A model generated the notes under the pieces. That model saw only the letters and a program-made list of their open reading frames with translations. It did no database searches and was not told where the DNA came from. Positions 18,450 to 27,488 of a stretch of 64,000 nucleotides of DNA are shown piece after piece. Within the stretch, counting starts at the first letter, position 1. Each line of letters begins with the position of its first letter. Location: contig DASZZM010000103.1 in assembly GCA_035544895.1 (NCBI GenBank), forward strand, positions 114,971-178,970. The letters run 5' to 3'. Source of the stretch: JASLEW01 sp035544895 (lineage in GTDB: Bacteria > Acidobacteriota > Thermoanaerobaculia > Multivoradales > UBA5704). The translations under genes were made by a program, and so were the position numbers.

Positions 18450-19298
18450 ATGAGAATTGGGGAGCTGCTCGAGGAGGCCCGCCGCGGCCTTGGGGCGACG
18501 CCGTTCGGAGCTTCGCGGCGCGAGGCGGCGCTGCTGCTCGGCAGGGTGCTGGGCGCTTCCGAGGCGCAGGTGCTGGCCGGCGACGACCGGGAGGTGCCGG
18601 TTGCCGCGGCGGAGAGATTCCGCGGGCTGCTGGCCCGCCGCCTGGCCGGCGAGCCGGTCGCCTACCTGTTCGGAGAGAAAGAATTCTTCGGCCGTGTCTT
18701 CGCGGTGGATGCGCGCGTGCTCATCCCGCGCCCGGAGACTGAGCACGTGGTCGAGGCGGTGCTGGCTTTGGAGCTGCCGGCCGAGCCCTGGATCCTCGAC
18801 GTAGGCACCGGCTCCGGCTGCCTGGCGGTGACGCTGGCCCTGGAGCTCCCGGGCGCGCGGGTGGTGGCCGGGGATCTGTCCGCGGCGGCGCTCGCGGTGG
18901 CGCGGCGGAACGCCGGCCGGCACGGCGTCGCCGGGCGGGTGGCCCCCCTCGCCTGCGACCTGACCGCGGCCCTCGATCTCGCGCGTTTCGACTTGGTGGT
19001 CAGCAATCCGCCATACGTCGAACCGGATCTCGCCGCCGCGCTGTCGCCCGAAGTTTGCAATTTCGAGCCCCACCTGGCACTGTTCCCGCCCGGAAGCGGC
19101 GATGCGACCGTGGCCCGCCTCATGTCGCAAGCGCGCGGGCTGCGCCCCGGAGCTCCCCTGATCGTCGAGATCGGCCAAGGCCAGCTCGACGCCGCCCGGC
19201 GCCACGCCGAGGCATCGGGCTTGCAGGTCGCCGAAGTCTGCCACGACTACTCCGGCACCCCACGGGTGCTGGTGCTGCGGCGCACCCCAGAGCCTTGA
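18450..19298 (+). CDS. prmC: Release factor glutamine methyltransferase
   Basis: A 282-residue SAM-dependent methyltransferase that methylates the glutamine of the GGQ motif of release factors. SAM-binding DVGTGSGCLAVTLA and catalytic NPPYVEPD are both intact, and the N-terminal helical release-factor-binding domain (about residues 1-75) is present. It directly follows prfA. Confidence 0.95.
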   Translation: MRIGELLEEARRGLGATPFGASRREAALLLGRVLGASEAQVLAGDDREVPVAAAERFRGLLARRLAGEPVAYLFGEKEFFGRVFAVDARVLIPRPETEHVVEAVLALELPAEPWILDVGTGSGCLAVTLALELPGARVVAGDLSAAALAVARRNAGRHGVAGRVAPLACDLTAALDLARFDLVVSNPPYVEPDLAAALSPEVCNFEPHLALFPPGSGDATVARLMSQARGLRPGAPLIVEIGQGQLDAARRHAEASGLQVAEVCHDYSGTPRVLVLRRTPEP

Positions 19299-19301
19299 AC
19301 C

Positions 19302-20579
19302 ATGGACAAGTTCCGCATCACCGGGCCGACGCCGCTGGTCGGCAACGTGCAGGCGAGCGGCGCGAAGAACGCGGCCCTGCCGGCCCTTGCGGCCAGCCTG
19401 CTCACCGACGAGCCGCTGACCCTGCGACGCGCACCCCGCGTGCGCGACCTGCGGACCATGCGGCGCCTGCTCGATCACCTCGGCGTCGCAAGCGCCGAGG
19501 CGGAGGAGGGCGCGGCCCTGGTGTTACAGAGGGTGCGTCCCGACGCCCCCCCCTCGGACGCTCCCTACGAGCTGGTCAAGACCATGCGCGCGAGCGTTCT
19601 CGTCCTCGGTCCGCTCCTCGCCCGTCACGGGCGGGCCCGGGTCTCGCTTCCGGGCGGCTGTGCCATCGGCGTCCGGCCGATCGATCAACATCTGAAAGGC
19701 CTCGTCGCGTTGGGCGCCGAGGTCCGCCTCGCGGGCGGCTACGTGGACGCCATCTGCCCGCGGCTCACGGGCGCCCGCTTCCGCTTCGACGTGACCACGG
19801 TGACCGGCACGGAGAACCTGATGCTCGCCGCCTGCCTGGCGCGCGGCACGACGGTGCTCGACAACTGCGCGCGCGAGCCGGAGGTGGTGGACCTCGCCCA
19901 TCTGCTCAACGCCATGGGCGCGCGCATCGGCGGGGCCGGGCAGAAGTCGATCACCATCGAAGGTGTGGCCGAGCTGCACGGCGCCGAACACCTCGTCATT
20001 CCGGACCGCATCGAGGGGGGTACCTACCTGATCGGGGCCGCCCTCACCGGCGGCGACGTGCTGCTCGAGCAGGCTTGCGCGCCCCACCTGTCGCCGCTGC
20101 TCGATGCCCTCGTCTCGGTCGGCGTCGAGGTGACGGTGAGCGAAGCCGGAATCCGCGCCCGCGCCAACGGCGTCTTGCGCGCGCGCGACATCGAGACCGC
20201 GCCTTACCCGGGCTTTGCCACCGACCTGCAGGCCCAGTACATGGCGCTGATGACCCATGCCGAAGGGATTGCGGCGATCCGCGAGACCGTTTTCGAGAAC
20301 CGCTTCCAGCATGCGCCGGAGCTGGCGCGCATGGGGGCTGACGTGCGCGTCGAGGGGAATACGGCGCGCATCCACGGTCCCACGCCGCTGGCCGGAGCCC
20401 ACGTCATGGCGACCGACCTGCGGGCCTCGGCCTGCCTGGTGCTTGCTGGCGTCGCCGCCGAGGGAGAGACGGTCGTCGATCGCATCTATCATCTCGATCG
20501 TGGCTATGAGCGTATGGAATTGAAATTGCAGCAGTTGGGCGCCCAGGTGGCGCGTATCACGGACTCTCCCGGTATTTAG
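19302..20579 (+). CDS. murA: UDP-N-acetylglucosamine 1-carboxyvinyltransferase
   Basis: A 425-residue MurA, which transfers enolpyruvate to UDP-GlcNAc as the first committed step of peptidoglycan synthesis. The K22-N23 pair (SGAKNAALP) and the catalytic loop PGGCAIGVRPID with C120 are present. Cysteine at this position is the fosfomycin-sensitive form; family knowledge says aspartate there gives resistance. It starts 3 bases after prmC ends. Confidence 0.96.
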   Translation: MDKFRITGPTPLVGNVQASGAKNAALPALAASLLTDEPLTLRRAPRVRDLRTMRRLLDHLGVASAEAEEGAALVLQRVRPDAPPSDAPYELVKTMRASVLVLGPLLARHGRARVSLPGGCAIGVRPIDQHLKGLVALGAEVRLAGGYVDAICPRLTGARFRFDVTTVTGTENLMLAACLARGTTVLDNCAREPEVVDLAHLLNAMGARIGGAGQKSITIEGVAELHGAEHLVIPDRIEGGTYLIGAALTGGDVLLEQACAPHLSPLLDALVSVGVEVTVSEAGIRARANGVLRARDIETAPYPGFATDLQAQYMALMTHAEGIAAIRETVFENRFQHAPELARMGADVRVEGNTARIHGPTPLAGAHVMATDLRASACLVLAGVAAEGETVVDRIYHLDRGYERMELKLQQLGAQVARITDSPGI

Positions 20580-20611
20580 TCGACCCGTACCCCCGCGGCC
20601 AGGAGGGTCCC

Positions 20612-23218
20612 GTGGCCGCGGCGGCAGCCCTGGCACTGCCGGGGCCAGTCATTCTGGCCGCCAGGGCCATCCTGGCTCAGGCCATTCTGGCCCCGCTCAT
20701 CCTTTCCAACCTGGGCCAGGGCGGCGCCGGCGCCGCTGGCCCGACGCGAGAGCCAGCCACCTGCCAACACGGCCGCCCAGGAATGTCCGCCCTCGCTACC
20801 TTTCCCCTTCTGGTCACCCTGCTGACCGCCGATCCGCGCCCATCGCTCGTCGCGCTCGAGCTTGCCAACCGCAACCGAGAAGCCCTCGCCCGCGCGCAAC
20901 AGGAGGCGGCGGACCGGCCGGCGGCCGCGCGGCAGATCGGGCTCGATTACCTGCGCGGGCACCTGCTCGATCTGCTCGGCCGCCCCGGCGATGCCGGAGA
21001 GGCGTTCGCCGCCGCCATCAGCGCGACCCCCAGGCTGGCTTTCTACAGCCGTTACCGCCTGGCCGTCGACCAGGAGCAGCTCGGCCATCCCGAGGTCGCC
21101 GCCGGGCTGATCGCCACCGCGGCGAGCGCCGAGCCGGCCTCGCCGCTGCTCCCCGAAGCGATCCGGCTGCTCTCGCGCACTCTGGGCAGAGGCGGGGACT
21201 GCCGGCTCCTGCGCGCCCTGCGCCCCCGGCAGCTTCCAGCTCCCGAGAGGCGCCAGGTGCTTCTCGATCAGGCGGACTGCGATCTGAAAGGAACGCCGTC
21301 CCTGGCGGTGCCGGGAGCGCCTGCCAGGGAGCTGGCGCATCCGGTCAGGCCTCCGTCCGGCTTGCCCGGAACGCGGGAAGAGCCGGCTGCTCCCGGCGGG
21401 GAAGCGGCGCATTCGATCAGGCCGCTCGCCGGCTCGCCGGGCCGGGAGCCGGCGGATCCTCTCCGGCCGCCCGCCGAACCGCACCACCGCGAGGCGGCGC
21501 GCACCCTGCTCACCGCCCTGCTGGAAGAGAACCACTCCGACGACGTGGCCCGCGCCGCCGCCGAACGCCTGGCCTCCCTGGTCCCGGACGGCGAGCATGG
21601 ACACGTGCCCTTGCTGCTCGGCCGCGCCTTTTTCGCGCACCGCGAGCTCGAGCGCGCCGCGCGGCTGCTCGCCCAGGTACCCGGCCCGCCGGGAAAACCG
21701 CGGCCCGCCTCTGCGCGTGAGGTTGCCGATGCCAGCTACCTGCTCGGCCGCGTGCGCTTCGCGCAGGGGCTTTACGAGCCGGCAGCGGCCGACTTTGCCG
21801 CCCTGGCGGAGAGCGCGGCCGGCTCCGCGGAGCGGGCGCGGGCGCGCCTGCAGCAGGGCAGATGCTACGAGATGCTCGGCCAGTGGCAGAGGGCGACCGC
21901 GGCTTTCCGCCTGGCTTTCCTCGCCGAGCCGGAAGGCGAGACGGCGCCCGCGGCCTTATTCTCCACCCTGCGGCTCGAGTGGCGCAGCGGCAACGAAGAG
22001 ACGGCGAGCTCGCTCTTCGCCATGCTGGGCGGGAGATCGGCCTGGCGCGAGGCCTTCCGCCGCGCGGCGCTGTTCCTGGCCGCCTCCGACCTGGTGCGCG
22101 GCCGGGGCGACCGCGCGGGATTCTGGCTCGACCGCGCGGCCGGCGGCAGCCGCGAGGGAGAGCGGACCGAGGTCGCCTACTGGCGCGGCAGGCTTGCCGA
22201 GCTCGGCCATGACGGCGCGGCGGCCGTGGCCGCCTACCTGCCCTTGCTGCGCGAGGATCCTTACCATCCTCTCGCCCAGTCGGCCCGGGCGCGCCTGGGC
22301 GCCGAGCCGCTGGCCGCCGCCGCGCAAGCGGTAGGGCGCAAGCTCGCCGCCTCGCGCCGGCCGGCGGACCTGGCTGGTGCCTGGCTCCTGCTGGGAGCGG
22401 CCGACCCCGCCGGCAGGGTCGCCGAGCGCAAGCTCCGCCAGCTCCTGCTCGCCAACCGTGGTACCGCGCCCTTCCTGAGCCTCGAGGAGGCAGCGGTCGA
22501 GGCCTGGCCGCTGTGGAGCGAGCCTCTGCGGCGCCCGGAGGAGATGCTGCTGGCCCTGGGGGCATGGCATGAGGGGGCGCCTGCCGTCCGCGACCACTTC
22601 CCGCCGGGAAGCCCGTCGCTCGCCCTCACCGGCTGCCGGCTGCTGGCGCGCACCGGCGAGACCTCCCGCGCCATCCAGCTCGCCGAAGCGCTGCGCGAGC
22701 GCGTGCCCGAGGGGCTGCCGCTCGCGCTGCTGCCTCCTGCCTTTCACCAGTGCCTCTATCCACTTGCCTATCGCGAGCCGCTGCTCGCCGAAGGGCGGCT
22801 GCGCGGCGTCGATCCTCTTCTGCTTGCCGCCCTGATCCGGGTCGAGAGCCGCTTCGATCACCTGGCCATCTCGCCGTCGGCCGCGCGCGGACTCACCCAG
22901 TTCGCCTTTCCCGCGGCGCGACAGGTCGCCAGCCGGATCGGCATGGAGCGGCTCGATCCCGACGACCTGTTCAAGCCCGAGGTGGCGATAGACCTCGGAG
23001 GCGCCTACCTGGCCGAGCTGCTGCGCGCCTTCCACGGCGCGCGCCATGCGGCCCTCGCCGCCTACGACGCCGGCGAGGCGCAAGCGGCGCAGTGGCGCAG
23101 CTGGTGCTTCAGCCAGGAGCCGGAGGAATACTTCACCAAGGTGAGCTCGAAGGAGACCCGCGGCTTCCTCGAGAAAGTCCTCGCCGGCTGGGCGCACTAC
23201 CGGCGCCTTTATTCATGA
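20612..23218 (+). CDS. Soluble lytic murein transglycosylase-like protein
   Basis: Up to 868 residues. Most of the protein is a helical, TPR-like superhelix; the C-terminal 150 residues are an SLT lysozyme-like domain with LIRVESRFDHLAISPSAARG, where E745 is the catalytic acid. Two positions differ from the usual family motifs: GLTQF rather than GLMQ, and AYDAG rather than AYNAG. The GTG at 20612 has AGGAGG at 20601-20606; an ATG at 20783 would give a cleaner signal-like start, MSALATFPLLVTLLT. The first 57 residues are a repetitive hydrophobic stretch, and residues about 228-290 are a Pro/Arg/Glu-rich low-complexity insert. It should cleave peptidoglycan in the periplasm. It follows murA closely. 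Confidence 0.8.
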   Translation: MAAAAALALPGPVILAARAILAQAILAPLILSNLGQGGAGAAGPTREPATCQHGRPGMSALATFPLLVTLLTADPRPSLVALELANRNREALARAQQEAADRPAAARQIGLDYLRGHLLDLLGRPGDAGEAFAAAISATPRLAFYSRYRLAVDQEQLGHPEVAAGLIATAASAEPASPLLPEAIRLLSRTLGRGGDCRLLRALRPRQLPAPERRQVLLDQADCDLKGTPSLAVPGAPARELAHPVRPPSGLPGTREEPAAPGGEAAHSIRPLAGSPGREPADPLRPPAEPHHREAARTLLTALLEENHSDDVARAAAERLASLVPDGEHGHVPLLLGRAFFAHRELERAARLLAQVPGPPGKPRPASAREVADASYLLGRVRFAQGLYEPAAADFAALAESAAGSAERARARLQQGRCYEMLGQWQRATAAFRLAFLAEPEGETAPAALFSTLRLEWRSGNEETASSLFAMLGGRSAWREAFRRAALFLAASDLVRGRGDRAGFWLDRAAGGSREGERTEVAYWRGRLAELGHDGAAAVAAYLPLLREDPYHPLAQSARARLGAEPLAAAAQAVGRKLAASRRPADLAGAWLLLGAADPAGRVAERKLRQLLLANRGTAPFLSLEEAAVEAWPLWSEPLRRPEEMLLALGAWHEGAPAVRDHFPPGSPSLALTGCRLLARTGETSRAIQLAEALRERVPEGLPLALLPPAFHQCLYPLAYREPLLAEGRLRGVDPLLLAALIRVESRFDHLAISPSAARGLTQFAFPAARQVASRIGMERLDPDDLFKPEVAIDLGGAYLAELLRAFHGARHAALAAYDAGEAQAAQWRSWCFSQEPEEYFTKVSSKETRGFLEKVLAGWAHYRRLYS

Positions 23219-23224
23219 GCCGGC

Positions 23225-23414
23225 CCGCCCGGCCCCAAGGGATGAAACGGCGCTCGCTAACTGGCGATGGCGGCCTCAGATCTATCGGATCGCCCCCCGC
23301 AACCCCTCACGGATCCCCTTCCCGGTTCTTTCGGCGCCGCCGGGTCCCTGCCCGGCGGTAGCCGGGGGGGAAGGGGACGCCCCCTCCCCTGGCGTACTCA
23401 TTCTCGTCCTAGCC
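23225..23414 (-). repeat. Dispersed intergenic repeat, copy C (long form, reverse)
   Basis: Fills the gap between the convergent lytic transglycosylase and SurA-like genes. It has the stem CCCCTTCCC and GGGGAAGGGG with the inner palindrome GCCGCCGGG and CCCGGCGG in the loop, as in copy A. The first bases of the SurA-like stop region overlap its end. Confidence 0.8.
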
Positions 23415-24263
23415 TGGAGGTTTTGACCTGGCCGTGCCGCTTGCGGGTTTCTTGGCGGCGGCCTTGTCGATGCGCTGGACGACGGGGGGAAGGGGGCCTG
23501 CCGGCTGGTCGAGATAGACGGTGACGTTGGACTTGCGGCGCAGCTCCTCGGTCCAGCGGTCGATCTCTTGCACCAGCCGCTGCTGCTTGAGAACGGCGCG
23601 GATCTGCTCGCGCACCTCCTCGACCGGCGGCACGGGCTGGTGCTGGCGCTGCATCTCCGGAGTCAGCACGTTGCGGTAATAGGCCGTGATGTCGTCCAGA
23701 CCGACGAACACTTGCGGTCCGAGGCGCTCGTCCACGTAGGCGAGGACCTCGAGCTGGCGGGCGACGAGCTGGCGGAGGGCGGTCATGTCGAGCCCGAGCT
23801 CGGCGAGCTTCTGGCGGAAGGCCGCCTCGTCCTTGAAACGGGAGCGGATCTCCGCCACATTCTTTTCGATCTGGTCGACCGGCACCTGCTCGAAGCCGAA
23901 GCGGTCGATCTCGTGGAAGCGAAGCCGCTCGGCGATGAGCTGGTCGAGGACGCGGCGGCGGAACTGGGCTTCGCTTTCGCCGGGATTGGGCTTCACCTGC
24001 CCGAGGACGATGGTGCGTTCGAAATCCGACAACAGGATCGAGTCGTCGTCGACCACCGCCAGCACGCGGTCCCGGAGGACGTTCGGGCTCGAGGAGGGAG
24101 CGGCCGCCGCCGGTGCGGTCGCGGCAGCGGCGGGCCTGGCCGGGGCGCGTCTGGCCGGGGCCGCCGCGAGGGGCGCGCCGGCGAACAGCGCGCAACAGGC
24201 GGCCAGGGCAGCCGCCGGCGCGAGCCCAGAGCCCGCCACAGGCCGCAGTCGCGGGATGGCCAT
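23409..24263 (-). CDS. SurA N-terminal-domain periplasmic chaperone-like protein
   Basis: A 284-residue exported protein with a signal peptide, an Ala/Pro linker (about residues 35-58) and a SurA-like N-terminal domain (about 60-240): DRVLAVVDDDSILLSDFERT followed by RRRVLDQLIAERLRFHE and a long helical stretch. No parvulin PPIase domain follows, so it would act as a chaperone for outer-membrane protein folding rather than as an isomerase. The C-terminus is Lys/Ala/Pro-rich. It is divergent from the amidase gene, with only 30 bases between. Confidence 0.75.
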   Translation of the reverse strand: MAIPRLRPVAGSGLAPAAALAACCALFAGAPLAAAPARRAPARPAAAATAPAAAAPSSSPNVLRDRVLAVVDDDSILLSDFERTIVLGQVKPNPGESEAQFRRRVLDQLIAERLRFHEIDRFGFEQVPVDQIEKNVAEIRSRFKDEAAFRQKLAELGLDMTALRQLVARQLEVLAYVDERLGPQVFVGLDDITAYYRNVLTPEMQRQHQPVPPVEEVREQIRAVLKQQRLVQEIDRWTEELRRKSNVTVYLDQPAGPLPPVVQRIDKAAAKKPASGTARSKPPG

Positions 24264-24293
24264 GACGGCGGCATGCTAGCATCGGTTTCTGCG

Positions 24294-25136
24294 ATGGCAG
24301 AAACGACCTCGCGCCTCAGGGTAGGTCTCGCCCAGATCGATTGCCGCCTCGGCGACGTCGAGGCCAACCTCGAGCGCCATCTTGCCTGGATCGGCCGGGC
24401 GCGGGAAAGCGCGGTCGATCTCCTCGTCTTTCCCGAGCTGTCGCTCACCGGCTATCGCCTCCTCCACTTGACCCCCCGCGTGGCGCTGCGTCTGGACGCG
24501 CCGGAGCTGGCGTGCCTGGCGGCGGCGGCCGGCCCGATGCACGTCGTGCTCGGGTTCGTCGAGGAAGACGAGCGCGGCTCGCTGCACAACAGCGCCGCCC
24601 TGCTGATCGGCGGCCGGGCGGCCTACGTGCACCGCAAGATCTACCTGCCCACCTATGGCATTTTCCAGGACGCGCGCTTCTTCGGCGCCGGCCGCCGGCT
24701 CGAGCTCGCGCCCGTCCCCTGGGGCAAGGCCGGCGTGCTGATCTGCGAGGACTTGTGGCATTCCGAGCTGGCGCGGCGGCTGGCCCTCGGCGGGGCCAAG
24801 CTGCTCGTCGTCCCTTCCGCCGGGCCCGGCCGGATCGGCGCCGGCGTCGAGCCGGAGAGCCAGGAGAGCTGGGAGCTGGTCACGCGCTCGACAGCCCTGA
24901 TCAACACCTGCTGGGTGGTCTACTGCAACCGCGTCGGCTGGGAGGAGGGGTCTTTCTACACCGGCGGCAGCCACGTCGTACGCCCGGGGGGAGAGCTCGT
25001 CGCGCGCGCCCCGATCCTCGCCGAGCACCTGCTGGTCGAGGAGATCGACTTGCGCGACGCCGACCGCATCCGCTGGAGGCTGCCGCTGCTTGCCGAGGAG
25101 CGCACCGACGTCATGGGTCCCGAGGAGGCGCGGTGA
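24294..25136 (+). CDS. Nitrilase-superfamily amidohydrolase, probable glutaminase subunit for NAD synthetase
   Basis: A 280-residue C-N hydrolase with the complete Glu-Lys-Cys triad: E48 (FPELSLTGY), K115 (HRKIYLPTYG) and C151 (ICEDLWH). These motif forms match the N-terminal glutaminase domain of two-domain NAD synthetases, which feeds ammonia to the synthetase. Its stop overlaps the start of nadE by 4 bases (GTGA), so the two halves of a normally fused enzyme appear as adjacent, translationally coupled genes. The ATG at 24294 is preferred to one at 24273. Confidence 0.8.
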   Translation: MAETTSRLRVGLAQIDCRLGDVEANLERHLAWIGRARESAVDLLVFPELSLTGYRLLHLTPRVALRLDAPELACLAAAAGPMHVVLGFVEEDERGSLHNSAALLIGGRAAYVHRKIYLPTYGIFQDARFFGAGRRLELAPVPWGKAGVLICEDLWHSELARRLALGGAKLLVVPSAGPGRIGAGVEPESQESWELVTRSTALINTCWVVYCNRVGWEEGSFYTGGSHVVRPGGELVARAPILAEHLLVEEIDLRDADRIRWRLPLLAEERTDVMGPEEAR

Positions 25137-26104
25137 GCCGGTCTGCCGCAGATGCCGGCCGGCCTGATGGAGGCAGCGCCCGCGCCGTGAGCGCCGCCGA
25201 TCTGCCCGGAGACCCAGCCCGTGCCGGGGACTCCGGCAACCCTGGCCAGGGCAGCGTCATGCCGCGGCAGACCCGGTGGCGCGAGCAGGTCGCCCGGCGG
25301 CTGGCGCTCAATGCCCCCCTGGCCGTGGCCGCCCTGACCGACTTCATCCGTGATGCCGTCGAGATCTCGAGCGCCAGCGGCGTCGTGGTCGGGCTCTCCG
25401 GGGGTATCGACTCCGCGCTCGCCGCGGCGCTCGCCGCCCAGGCGCTGGGGCGCGAGCGGGTGCACGCGCTGCTCCTCCCCTACCGGACGTCCAGCCCCGA
25501 ATCGCTCGCGGATGCCCGCCTGGTGGCCGAGGCGCTCGCCATCTCCTGCCAGGAGATCGACATCTCGCCGATGGTCGATGCCTACTTCGCCGCCGAGCCG
25601 GACGCGGACGCCGTGCGCCGCGGCAACAAGATGGCGCGGGAACGCATGACGATCCTCTTCGACCAGTCGAAGAAGCGCGGCGGCCTGGTGCTCGGCACTT
25701 CCAACAAGGCGGAGATCCTGCTCGGCTACACCACCGTCTTCGGGGACAACGCCAGCTCGCTCAACCCGCTGGGAGACCTCTACAAGCGGCAGGTCCGGCA
25801 GCTGTCTTCCTACCTCGAGCTGCCGCGGCGCGTGGTGGACAAGACGCCGTCGGCGGACCTCCGCCCGGGCCAGACCGACGAGGCGGACCTCGGCTTCAGC
25901 TATGAGCTCGCGGACGAGGTGCTACACCTGCTGTTCGACATGGGTTTTCGTCCGGACGAGGTCGTCGAGCAGGGATACGAGGCAGCGGTGGTGCAGCGCA
26001 TCGTGCAGCTCGAGCAGGCCAACCGCTTCAAGCGACGCCTGATGCTCATCGCCAGGCTCTCCGGCAGCGCCATCAACCTCGACCAGGAGATCCCGCGCGA
26101 CTAG
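25133..26104 (+). CDS. nadE: NAD(+) synthase, synthetase domain only
   Basis: Amidates nicotinic acid adenine dinucleotide to NAD. The ATP-pyrophosphatase P-loop GLSGGIDSALAAALA, GTSNKAEILLGYTT and TPSADLRPGQTDEADLGF are intact. There is no glutaminase domain; that is supplied by the overlapping upstream gene. A GTG at 25133 follows a strong GAGGAGG ribosome site and overlaps the previous stop, giving 323 residues with a low-complexity N-terminus of 42 residues. An ATG at 25259 would give 281 residues, the usual length for a stand-alone enzyme. The first 42 codons may be a recent extension. Confidence 0.92.
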   Translation: MSRSAADAGRPDGGSARAVSAADLPGDPARAGDSGNPGQGSVMPRQTRWREQVARRLALNAPLAVAALTDFIRDAVEISSASGVVVGLSGGIDSALAAALAAQALGRERVHALLLPYRTSSPESLADARLVAEALAISCQEIDISPMVDAYFAAEPDADAVRRGNKMARERMTILFDQSKKRGGLVLGTSNKAEILLGYTTVFGDNASSLNPLGDLYKRQVRQLSSYLELPRRVVDKTPSADLRPGQTDEADLGFSYELADEVLHLLFDMGFRPDEVVEQGYEAAVVQRIVQLEQANRFKRRLMLIARLSGSAINLDQEIPRD

Positions 26105-26117
26105 CCCCGGCAAGCTC

Positions 26118-26786
26118 CTGGTCGTCGCCACACCGATCGGCAACCTCGGCGATCTGGCGCCGCGCGCGCGGGACGCGTTCGCCGCGGCCGATCTCGTCGC
26201 CTGCGAGGACACGCGCCACACCGGCCGCCTGCTGGCCCATCTGGGAATCAAGAAACCGCTCGTCTCGCTGCACGAGCACAACGAGCGGCAGCGCGTGCCG
26301 CGCCTGCTCGCCGAGCTCGCGGCCGGCAGGACGGTCGCTCTGGCGAGCGACGCCGGCACCCCGCTCCTGTCCGATCCTGGCTACCTCCTGGTCCGCGAGG
26401 CCGCCGCCCTCGGCATCACGATCGAACCCCTGCCCGGTCCTTCCGCGCTGCTCGCCGCGCTCGTCGCCTCGGCCCTCCCCCCGTATCCGTTCACCTTCGC
26501 CGGCTTCCCACCCGCCCGCCAAGGCAAGCGGCGCACCTTCTATCGCGCCTGGGCAGGGCTTGGGCACACCCTCGTGCTCTTCGAGTCGCCGCACCGCGTG
26601 CTGGCCAGCCTGGCCGACGCCCTCGACGCGCTGGGCGACCGTCCCGCCGCCATCGCCCGCGAGCTGACCAAGCTCCACGAAGAGATCCTGCGCGGCCCCC
26701 TCTCCGTCCTTCGCGACGAGCTCGCCAAACGGTCCTCTCTCAAAGGCGAGCTCGTCGTCGTGATCGGCGCGGCGTCCAGAGGCTGA
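26118..26786 (+). CDS. rsmI: 16S rRNA (cytidine-1402-2'-O)-methyltransferase
   Basis: A SAM-dependent tetrapyrrole-methylase-fold enzyme that 2'-O-methylates C1402 in 16S rRNA. VVATPIGNLGDLAPRA, ACEDTRHTGRLL and SDAGTPLLSDPG are the family signatures, and the C-terminus is complete (about 222 residues). The start is a puzzle: the frame is open from 26043 but has no ATG, GTG or TTG before the family motif. A CTG at 26118 is the first plausible initiator; AGGAGA at 26085-26090, inside the end of nadE, would suit a start near 26100. Coupling to nadE, a rare start codon or a sequencing error are all possible. Confidence 0.88.
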   Translation: MVVATPIGNLGDLAPRARDAFAAADLVACEDTRHTGRLLAHLGIKKPLVSLHEHNERQRVPRLLAELAAGRTVALASDAGTPLLSDPGYLLVREAAALGITIEPLPGPSALLAALVASALPPYPFTFAGFPPARQGKRRTFYRAWAGLGHTLVLFESPHRVLASLADALDALGDRPAAIARELTKLHEEILRGPLSVLRDELAKRSSLKGELVVVIGAASRG

Positions 26787-26824
26787 GGAGCGCAAGCGCG
26801 GCTCTTCCGAGGCTAGCCCGCTCG

Positions 26825-26849
26825 GGAACCTTTCGGGCGGGCGGGCGTT
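26825..26849 (+). promoter_or_regulatory. ECF-type promoter before the sigma factor gene
   Basis: GGAACC (26825-26830) and CGTT (26846-26849). The AAC and CGT cores are 16 bases apart, matching the common ECF consensus GAAC-N16-CGT. Transcription would start near 26855, just before the ATG at 26871, and suggests autoregulation. Confidence 0.5.
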
Positions 26850-26870
26850 ATGGTGTGGGTGGAGACCGGC

Positions 26871-27488
26871 ATGACGGAGCCGATGGCGAAGGACATGGCG
26901 GAGGAGCGGAGCGACGCGGAGGTCATGGCGCGGGCGCGGCGGGGCGACAGGGAGGCCTTCGCAGAGCTCGTGGACCGCCACAAGGACGCGGTGGTGAGCT
27001 ATCTCACCAGGCTGTGCGGCGATCGCGACCGCGCCGAGGACCTGGGGCAGGAGACGTTCCTGCGCCTGTTTCGGGCTACGGCCTACGCCGAGCAGGGCTA
27101 TCTGCGCGCCTACCTGTTTCGCATCGCCACCAACCTGGTGCGCTCGGAGGAGCGGCGGGACCGGCGGTTGCGCCTCTTGCTGCCGTTTCTCGGCCGCGCC
27201 GCCGACCGCATCGATCCCGCGGCGCACCAGGGCTTGCTGCGCGCCGAGCTCCATGGGGCAGTGGCGGCGGCGCTCGCCGAGCTGCCGCTGCGCTTCCGGG
27301 TGCCGCTGGTGCTGCACGAGATCGAGGGCTGGCCGTACGCGGCCATCGCGGAGGAGCTGCAGTGCCGCGAGGGCACCGTCAAGTCGCGGGTCCATCGCGG
27401 CCGCCTGCACCTGAAGCGCAAGCTGGAGCCCTACTGGCATGGAGGCACGTCATGGAAGACCACGAGCCCGGACGCGAGCGAAGGCTAG
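26871..27488 (+). CDS. ECF-family RNA polymerase sigma factor
   Basis: A 205-residue group 4 sigma factor. Region 2 is clear (REAFAELVDRHKDAVVSYLTRL ... DLGQETFLRLFRA) and region 4 ends with YAAIAEELQCREGTVKSRVHRGR, the -35-binding helix-turn-helix. There is no region 1 or 3. The frame opens at 26850, but the ATG at 26871 has GGAG six bases upstream and lies after the predicted ECF promoter. The next gene overlaps its end by 37 bases and probably encodes its anti-sigma factor. Confidence 0.9.
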   Translation: MTEPMAKDMAEERSDAEVMARARRGDREAFAELVDRHKDAVVSYLTRLCGDRDRAEDLGQETFLRLFRATAYAEQGYLRAYLFRIATNLVRSEERRDRRLRLLLPFLGRAADRIDPAAHQGLLRAELHGAVAAALAELPLRFRVPLVLHEIEGWPYAAIAEELQCREGTVKSRVHRGRLHLKRKLEPYWHGGTSWKTTSPDASEG

